From Nocardioides sp. CFH 31398 (lineage in GTDB: Bacteria > Actinomycetota > Actinomycetes > Propionibacteriales > Nocardioidaceae): DNA of 59,349 nucleotides. Shown here piece after piece: positions 54,607-59,349 of the stretch. The notes beneath the pieces are model-generated. The model did no database searches, was not told where the DNA came from, and saw only the letters and a program-made list of their open reading frames with translations. Within the stretch, counting starts at the first letter, position 1; each line of letters begins with the position of its first letter. The stretch lies in NCBI RefSeq assembly GCF_022436705.1, contig NZ_JAKUHT010000018.1, positions 1-59,349 on the forward strand. Direction: 5' to 3'. The translations under genes were made by a program, and so were the position numbers.

Positions 54607-55280
54607 TCCGGGTGTTCCTCGTCGACGACCAGCAGATGGTGCGCGCCGGGTTCCGGATGCTCCTGGAGTCCCAGCCGGACCTCGAGGTCGTCGGCGAGGC
54701 GGGCGACGGGCAGGAGGCCCTCGACCTGCTGGCGGACGTGGCGTGCGACGTCGTCCTCATGGACGTCCGGATGCCCCGCCTGGACGGCGTCGAGGCCACC
54801 CGCCTGCTCACCGCCCGCCCCGGGGCGCCGCAGGTGCTGGTGCTGACCACGTTCGACCTCGACGAGTACGCCTTCGCCGCCATCCGCGCCGGCGCCTCGG
54901 GGTTCCTGCTCAAGGACGCCACACCGCCCGACCTGCTCGCCGCGATCCGCGTCGTCCACGCCGGGGACGCCGTCGTCGCGCCGTCCACGACGCGGCGGCT
55001 GCTGGACCACGTGGCCGCGGCCCAGCCCGCCTCCCCCACCGCCTCCGCCACCGCCTCCGCCGCGGACGACGCCCGCCTCGCCGGCCTCACCGAGCGGGAG
55101 CGCGAGGTGCTGGTGCTCGTGGCCCGCGGCCGCTCGAACGCGGAGATCGCCGCCGACCTCGTCGTCGCGGAGGCGACGGTGAAGACCCACGTCTCGCGCC
55201 TGCTGCACAAGACCGGCTCCCGCGACCGCGTGCACCTCGTCGTCCTCGGCCACGAGACGGGCCTGGTCACCGGCTCCTGA
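54603..55280 (+). CDS. NarL/LuxR-type response regulator
   Basis: A 225-residue regulator. The receiver domain has VDDQQMVRAG, phospho-acceptor Asp54 (VLMDVRMP) and the lysine in FLLKDA. An Ala/Pro/Ser linker precedes the LuxR HTH (LTEREREVLVLVARGRSNAEIA; EATVKTHVSRLL). It is the partner of the kinase at 53434. The stop codon touches the first unit of a 32-bp tandem array. Confidence 0.94.
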   Translation: MIRVFLVDDQQMVRAGFRMLLESQPDLEVVGEAGDGQEALDLLADVACDVVLMDVRMPRLDGVEATRLLTARPGAPQVLVLTTFDLDEYAFAAIRAGASGFLLKDATPPDLLAAIRVVHAGDAVVAPSTTRRLLDHVAAAQPASPTASATASAADDARLAGLTEREREVLVLVARGRSNAEIAADLVVAEATVKTHVSRLLHKTGSRDRVHLVVLGHETGLVTGS

Positions 55281-55455
55281 CGCCGAGTCGTCCCCGACGC
55301 ACCCCCGTACGACGCCGAGTCGTCCCCAACGCACCCCCGTACGACGCCGAGTCGTCCCCAATGCACCCCCGGACGACGCCGAGTCGTCCCCAATGCACCC
55401 CCGGACGACGCCGAGCCGTCCCGAACGCGCCCCCGGTACGACGCCGAGTCGTCCC
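55279..55455. repeat. Tandem array A: 32-bp period, five and a half copies
   Basis: Units begin GACGCCGAGTCGTCCC at 55279, 55311, 55343, 55375, 55407 and 55440. The first four are exactly 32 bp and the fifth 33; they differ at a few positions only. The sixth is cut off after 16 bases. Each unit except the fifth contains the heptamer CGAGTCG. Since 32 is not a multiple of three the array does not encode a repeated peptide. The first unit overlaps the stop of the response regulator gene. Confidence 0.95.
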
Positions 55456-55481
55456 GAACTCCCCTCCCCGAAGCCCCCATG

Positions 55482-55505
55482 GGCCCGGCCAGCACTGGTC
55501 GGGCC
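55482..55505. terminator. Hairpin between the two arrays
   Basis: GGCCCGGCCAG pairs with CTGGTCGGGCC over 11 positions with one G-T wobble and a very small loop. It may terminate the two-component transcript. Another palindrome, ACCGTGG-TG-CCACGGT, follows at 55513-55528. Confidence 0.5.
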
Positions 55506-55533
55506 GATCAAGACCGTGGTGCCACGGTTATTC

Positions 55534-55777
55534 GGGCCGGCACGACGCCCCTGACACGCCCGTCCGGGCCGACTCGACACCCCCGAGACGCCCGTCCGGG
55601 CCGACTCGACGCCCCTGAGACACCCGTTCGGGCCGACTCGACGCCCCCGAGACGCCCGTTCGGGCCGACTCGACACCCCTGAGACACCCGTTCGGGCCGA
55701 CTCGGCACCCCTGAGACACCCGTTCGGGCCGACTCGACACCCCTGAGACGCCTGTTCGGGCCGACTCGACGCCCCTG
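55534..55777. repeat. Tandem array B: 32-bp period, seven and a half copies
   Basis: Units begin GGGCCGACTCGACRCCCC at 55534, 55566, 55598, 55630, 55662, 55694, 55726 and 55758; all seven complete units are exactly 32 bp and the last breaks off after 20. Units 2-8 each contain CGACTCG, the reverse complement of the heptamer in array A. The two arrays are thus inverted relative to each other with the same period. The array ends about 100 bp before the ABC transporter gene. Confidence 0.95.
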
Positions 55778-55865
55778 CGGACGTACGACCACGGGATGAC
55801 ACCGGGTCCCCGCGAAGGGCTCGGGACCATCCCGTCGCCGGACGCCGCGGGGGTCCTCGCCGAAA

Positions 55866-55871
55866 TAGCGT
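55866..55871 (+). promoter_or_regulatory. -10 box, leaderless ABC transporter mRNA
   Basis: TAGCGT lies 7 bases before the ATG at 55879, with no Shine-Dalgarno. Confidence 0.55.
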
Positions 55872-55878
55872 CCGGGAC

Positions 55879-56655
55879 ATGACGACGACCAGCTCGGGGG
55901 AACTCACCCAGCCACCCCGCGACACCGACCACCTCGCCGCGCAGGCGCGCGGCCTGACGAAGACCTACGGCTCCGGCTCGGCGGAGGTGCACGCCCTGCG
56001 GGGTGTCGACCTCGACCTGCCCGCCGGCCGGTTCACCGCGGTGATGGGCTCGTCGGGCTCCGGCAAGTCCACGCTGATGCACTGCCTGGCCGGCCTCGAC
56101 GCACCGTCCGGCGGCAGCGTCACCGTCGCCGGGCACCCGCTGCACCGGATGGACGACGCCGCGCTCACGCGGTTCCGGCGGGAGCAGCTGGGCTTCGTGT
56201 TCCAGGCGTTCAACCTGCTGCCGACCATGACCGCCGCGCAGAACATCGCGCTGCCCGCCGCCCTCGGCGGCACCACGCCAGACCCGGAGCTGCTGGCGCA
56301 GGTCGTCGACGTGCTGGGGCTGGGCGACCGCCTGGGCCACCGCCCCGGCGAGCTGTCCGGCGGCCAGCAGCAGCGCGTCGCCATCGCCCGCGCCCTCGTC
56401 GGGCGCCCCTCGATCGTCTTCGCCGACGAGCCCACCGGCAACCTCGACTCCACGACGTCCGCCGAGGTCCTCGGCTTCCTGCGGCGCAGCGTGCGGGAGA
56501 TGGGGCAGACCGTCGTGATGGTCACCCACGAACTCGAGGCGGCGGCGTACGCCGACGACGTCGTCGTCCTCGCGGACGGGCGGGTGCGCGAGCACCTGGT
56601 CACGCCCGACCGTGACCTGCTCGTCGCAGCGCTGGCCGGGGAGGCCGGGCGATGA
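55879..56655 (+). CDS. ABC transporter ATP-binding protein, MacB/LolD type
   Basis: A 258-residue ATPase. Walker A is GSSGSGKST near residue 60, the signature LSGGQQQRVAIARAL near 158, Walker B IVFADEPTGNLD, and the switch histidine is in VTHE. The QLGFVFQAFNLLPTMTA stretch is typical of the MacB/LolD family, which works with FtsX-fold permeases rather than classical import channels. Its stop overlaps the permease ATG by 4 bases. Confidence 0.95.
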   Translation: MTTTSSGELTQPPRDTDHLAAQARGLTKTYGSGSAEVHALRGVDLDLPAGRFTAVMGSSGSGKSTLMHCLAGLDAPSGGSVTVAGHPLHRMDDAALTRFRREQLGFVFQAFNLLPTMTAAQNIALPAALGGTTPDPELLAQVVDVLGLGDRLGHRPGELSGGQQQRVAIARALVGRPSIVFADEPTGNLDSTTSAEVLGFLRRSVREMGQTVVMVTHELEAAAYADDVVVLADGRVREHLVTPDRDLLVAALAGEAGR

Positions 56656-59138
56656 GGACCGTGCTGCTGGCCGCGCTGCGGTCGCACCTGCGGCGCTACG
56701 TCGCCGTGGGCGTCGCGGTCGGGATCGGGGTGGCGTTCGTGGTGGTCACGGGGGCCATCACGAGCGCCACCCGCGACGGGCTGTCGGCCTCGGTCGGCGC
56801 GCCGTTCGAGGGCGCCGACGTCGTCGCCACCGACGTCGACCCGCGGCGACTGGACCGCGTCCAGGAGCTCGCCGCGGACGACGGCGCGCGCCTCTCCGTC
56901 ATCGGGTCCGCGCAGCTGCCGGTCACCCCGGACGACGGCGTCCCCGACGACCTCTTCGTCGGCGCGGTGCCCGGCCTCACCGACTCCCCCGCCTGGCCCG
57001 AGGTCGTCGACGGCCGCCTCCCCGCCGCGGACGGCGAGGCCGTCGTCGCCGCCCGGACCGCCGAGACCCTCCGCCTGGGTCCGGGCGACACGATCACCGT
57101 CGGCGAGGGCAGGCGGGCCGCCGAGCTCACCGTGGTCGGCACCGTGGAGCCCGGCACCTCCTCCGGGGCCGAGGACGTCTTCCTGCGCTGGGACGACCTC
57201 GAGCCCTTCGCCGACCTGATGTTCGTCGAGGCCGTCGCCTGGTCCGGCCCCGGCTCGCTCGCGGTGCAGTCCCGCACGCTCGGCACGGTGGTCGGCGCCG
57301 ACCGCGTGCAGCCGGCCCGTCAGTACGTCGACGCGAAGGTCGTCGCGGCGAACGACGGCGTCGACGTCCTCACCACGATGCTGCTGCTGTTCGCGGGGAT
57401 CGCCCTGTTCGTCGCCGTCCTGGTCATCGCGAACACGTTCGCGATCCTCCTCGCCCAGCGCCGGCGCGAGCTCGCCCTGCTCCGGTGCGTCGGGGCCACC
57501 CGGGCCCAGCTGCAGCGCTCGGTCCGCCTCGAGGCCTTGGCCGTCGGCACGGTGGCCACCGCGCTCGGCATGCTCGCCGGCGCCGGTCTCGGCCGCGTCG
57601 TGGTCGCCGTCGTCCGCGACCGCTTCCCGGAGACCGGGCTGGGCGACGCCTCCGCGTCCTGGTCCTGGTACGCCGCCGCGGCCGTCGTGGGCGTCCTCGT
57701 CACCGTGCTGGCCGCGTGGCTGCCGACGCGGCGCGCGACCCGGGTCCCCCCGGTCGCCGCGCTCGGGCCGGACGACAGCACCCGCCTCGCCACCGGCGCC
57801 GGGCGCGTGCGGGTCGTCGCCGGCCTGGTCGGGGTGCTGGGCGGCACGGCGCTGCTGCTCCGTGCCGTCTCCCTGGCACGCGCCAACGCCGCGGACCCCG
57901 CCCTCGTCGGCAGCCCGGTGCCGCTGCTGTGGATGCTGGCGGGCGGGATGGCTGCATTCGCCGGGGTGGTCCTGCTGGGGCCGGTGCTGGTGCCCGCGCT
58001 CGTCCGCCTCGTCGGGGCCGCCGCCTCCCGGGTCGCCGGCCCCACCGCGCGCCTCGCCGCGGACAACGCCTCGCGGGACCCCCGCCGTACGGGCGCGGCG
58101 ACGGCCTCCCTGATCGTCGGGGTGACGCTGACGACCGCCGTCCTGGTGGGCATCGCCAGCACCCGCTCGGTCATCGACGCCGAGATGGCGACGCAGCACC
58201 CCCTCGACGCCACGGTCACCCGGACCGCCGAGGCCCTGCCCGAGGCCGCCGTCGACCGGCTCGCCGCCGTCCCGGGCGTCGAGCGCGCCGTGGCGGTGCC
58301 CGGGGCGGTCGCCCGGGTCGGCAGCGGCGTCGGGGAGGTGACCGTCCTGGCTCCCGACGAGATCGCCGACCTCGGCGGGCTGGCGCTCGACCCCGACGTC
58401 GTCGGCGGGCTGGCGGACGACGAGATCCGGTTGCCGGCCTCGGCGTACGACGGTCTGCGCATCGACCGCCGGGTGTCCGTCACCGCCGGGGACCGCACGC
58501 TGCGACTGCGCCCCGTCTACACCGAAGGCGACGCGGGCCAGGCCGCCCTCGTCTCCCCCGCCGTCCTCGCCCGGCTCGCGCCGCGACCCGCCACGGGGGC
58601 GGTGTGGATCCTCGCGGAGTCCGGCACCTCCGGCGCCGACCTGACGGCCGACCTCGCCGGGGTCGCGGGGTCGTACGACGCGGGCGTGACGGACGGCCTC
58701 GCCCGCCGTGACTACGTCGACCTGCAGCTGACGATCGTCACCGCCTCGGTGGTCGGCATGCTCGGGATCGCGGTCGTCATCGCGCTGGTGGGCATCGCGA
58801 ACACGCTCGGCCTGTCGGTGCTGGAGCGGACGCGCGAGCTGGCGCTGCTGCGTGCACTCGGCCTGACCCGGGCCCGGTTGCGCGGCACGCTGGCGCTCGA
58901 GGGGGTGCTGCTCGCCGTCGTCGCGACGGTGCTCGGCACCGCCGTCGGCGTCGCCTTCGGGTGGGTCGGGCTGCAGACGGTGATCGCGCCGGTCGTGGCG
59001 GCCACCCCGCTCGTCCTGCCGTGGGGCCAGCTCGGGCTCGTCGTCCTCGCGGCGGCGCTCGCCGGCCTGCTGGCCGCCGTCCTGCCCGCCCGCCGCGCGG
59101 CCCGCGTCGCGCCGGCGGCGGGGCTCACGGCGGACTGA
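56652..59138 (+). CDS. FtsX-family ABC permease (two-repeat type)
   Basis: An 828-residue permease with a first membrane helix, a MacB-like extracellular domain (residues 35-230), three helices with the FtsX motif (LAQRRRELALLRCVGATRAQ), a central two-helix linker, a second extracellular domain (residues 520-670), and a last FtsX repeat of three helices (VLERTRELALLRALGLTRARL). Such BceB/MacB-like duplicated permeases export or detoxify peptides or lipids. Substrate unknown; control by the adjacent DesK/NarL system is likely. Confidence 0.93.
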   Translation: MRTVLLAALRSHLRRYVAVGVAVGIGVAFVVVTGAITSATRDGLSASVGAPFEGADVVATDVDPRRLDRVQELAADDGARLSVIGSAQLPVTPDDGVPDDLFVGAVPGLTDSPAWPEVVDGRLPAADGEAVVAARTAETLRLGPGDTITVGEGRRAAELTVVGTVEPGTSSGAEDVFLRWDDLEPFADLMFVEAVAWSGPGSLAVQSRTLGTVVGADRVQPARQYVDAKVVAANDGVDVLTTMLLLFAGIALFVAVLVIANTFAILLAQRRRELALLRCVGATRAQLQRSVRLEALAVGTVATALGMLAGAGLGRVVVAVVRDRFPETGLGDASASWSWYAAAAVVGVLVTVLAAWLPTRRATRVPPVAALGPDDSTRLATGAGRVRVVAGLVGVLGGTALLLRAVSLARANAADPALVGSPVPLLWMLAGGMAAFAGVVLLGPVLVPALVRLVGAAASRVAGPTARLAADNASRDPRRTGAATASLIVGVTLTTAVLVGIASTRSVIDAEMATQHPLDATVTRTAEALPEAAVDRLAAVPGVERAVAVPGAVARVGSGVGEVTVLAPDEIADLGGLALDPDVVGGLADDEIRLPASAYDGLRIDRRVSVTAGDRTLRLRPVYTEGDAGQAALVSPAVLARLAPRPATGAVWILAESGTSGADLTADLAGVAGSYDAGVTDGLARRDYVDLQLTIVTASVVGMLGIAVVIALVGIANTLGLSVLERTRELALLRALGLTRARLRGTLALEGVLLAVVATVLGTAVGVAFGWVGLQTVIAPVVAATPLVLPWGQLGLVVLAAALAGLLAAVLPARRAARVAPAAGLTAD

Positions 59139-59336
59139 TCAGAACGGCCAGTTCGTGACGACCTGCTTCTGGATCTCGTTGATCATCAGGCCGGCGAAGA
59201 GCAGGGCGCAGAGCGCCATGCCGCTGTTCGACAGCCAGCCGTTGCGCCACTGCGGCGGCACGATGCCGTCGGGGGGCGCCCCGGGGGGCACCACGGCGGC
59301 GCGGGCCGGGGGGGGCGGGGGGTGCGGGGCCACCAT
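59139..59336 (-). CDS. Small proline-rich single-pass membrane protein, possibly 5'-incomplete
   Basis: At least 65 residues: a Pro/Ala-rich cytoplasmic-type stretch (PPPPPARAAVVPPGAPP), then QWRNGWLSNSGMALC and one membrane helix ending NEIQKQVVTNWPF. I do not recognise the family. The frame remains open upstream to the window edge, so the true start may lie outside. Its stop abuts the stop of the permease gene with no gap. Confidence 0.6.
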   Translation of the reverse strand: MVAPHPPPPPARAAVVPPGAPPDGIVPPQWRNGWLSNSGMALCALLFAGLMINEIQKQVVTNWPF

Positions 59337-59349
59337 CCCGGCGCCCCAT

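Noticed and set aside
55279..55777. CRISPR array
   Set aside because: The units are directly adjacent with no unique spacers, and no cas genes are near.

Overview
The window is very GC-rich DNA (roughly 70-75% by eye) with dense genes, frequent GTG starts and many 4-base ATGA/GTGA stop-start overlaps. It comes from an actinomycete, most likely Nocardioides or a relative (Propionibacteriales); this is inferred from codon use and gene content, as no rRNA is present. From memory of the Mycobacterium tuberculosis map, the backbone follows Rv3646c to Rv3678A almost in order: topA, DUF1998 helicase, Tad pilus locus with ssd, HAD-IB phosphatase, a probable Ms1/MTS2823-type small RNA, Fic-like protein, acs, secreted protease, holin-like protein, nth-tlpA-nudix-marP operon, crp, and metallo-hydrolase/NUDIX/RidA/DUF4177.

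Layout. 1-80 is a G/C homopolymer block, probably a contig-end artefact. 123-9000: topA, an ASCH/HhH protein, a small protein with a palindromic site over its start, a SAM methyltransferase, a K+-independent H+-pyrophosphatase and a STAS protein. 9043-17190: helicase, then a seven-gene Tad/Flp operon read leftwards (ssd, tadA, tadB, tadC, Flp-like pilin, tadE, tadG-like), then a leaderless HAD phosphatase. 17327-19749: divergent osmC/ohrR pair with a shared operator, structured small RNA with a strong terminator, interspersed repeats, Fic-like gene. 19858-26508: LytS/LytTR two-component system fused by overlaps to a DUF485-like/SSS symporter pair, an MFS gene broken by one TAG codon, and a purine-type permease.

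26489-36303 is a complete assimilatory nitrate cluster on the minus strand: narK, nasA, FAD/[2Fe-2S] electron-transfer protein, nirB, nirD, nnaR (HemD-OmpR fusion regulator) and a CbiX chelatase for siroheme. 36692-40743 is acetate uptake and activation (DUF485, actP, acsA), with a GTGA-N6-TCAC CRP-type site at the promoter; a CRP gene lies at 49606. 41038-50283: secreted S1 protease, nhaA, holin-like protein, the oxidative/acid stress operon nth-tlpA-nudix-marP, an unidentified HTH protein and crp. 50348-53363: DUF6069 protein and a DUF4177-ridA-nudix-MBL operon. 53434-59138: a DesK/NarL-type two-component system and an ABC exporter (MacB/FtsX type), separated by two 32-bp-period tandem repeat arrays.

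The observations most worth following are the paired 32-bp arrays (55279-55777), the Ms1-like RNA (about 18400-18600), the CRP-type site over the acetate promoter, the AT-rich palindrome at 4313-4334, the motif shared inside the Tad locus, and the TGG-to-TAG lesion in the exporter at 24849.
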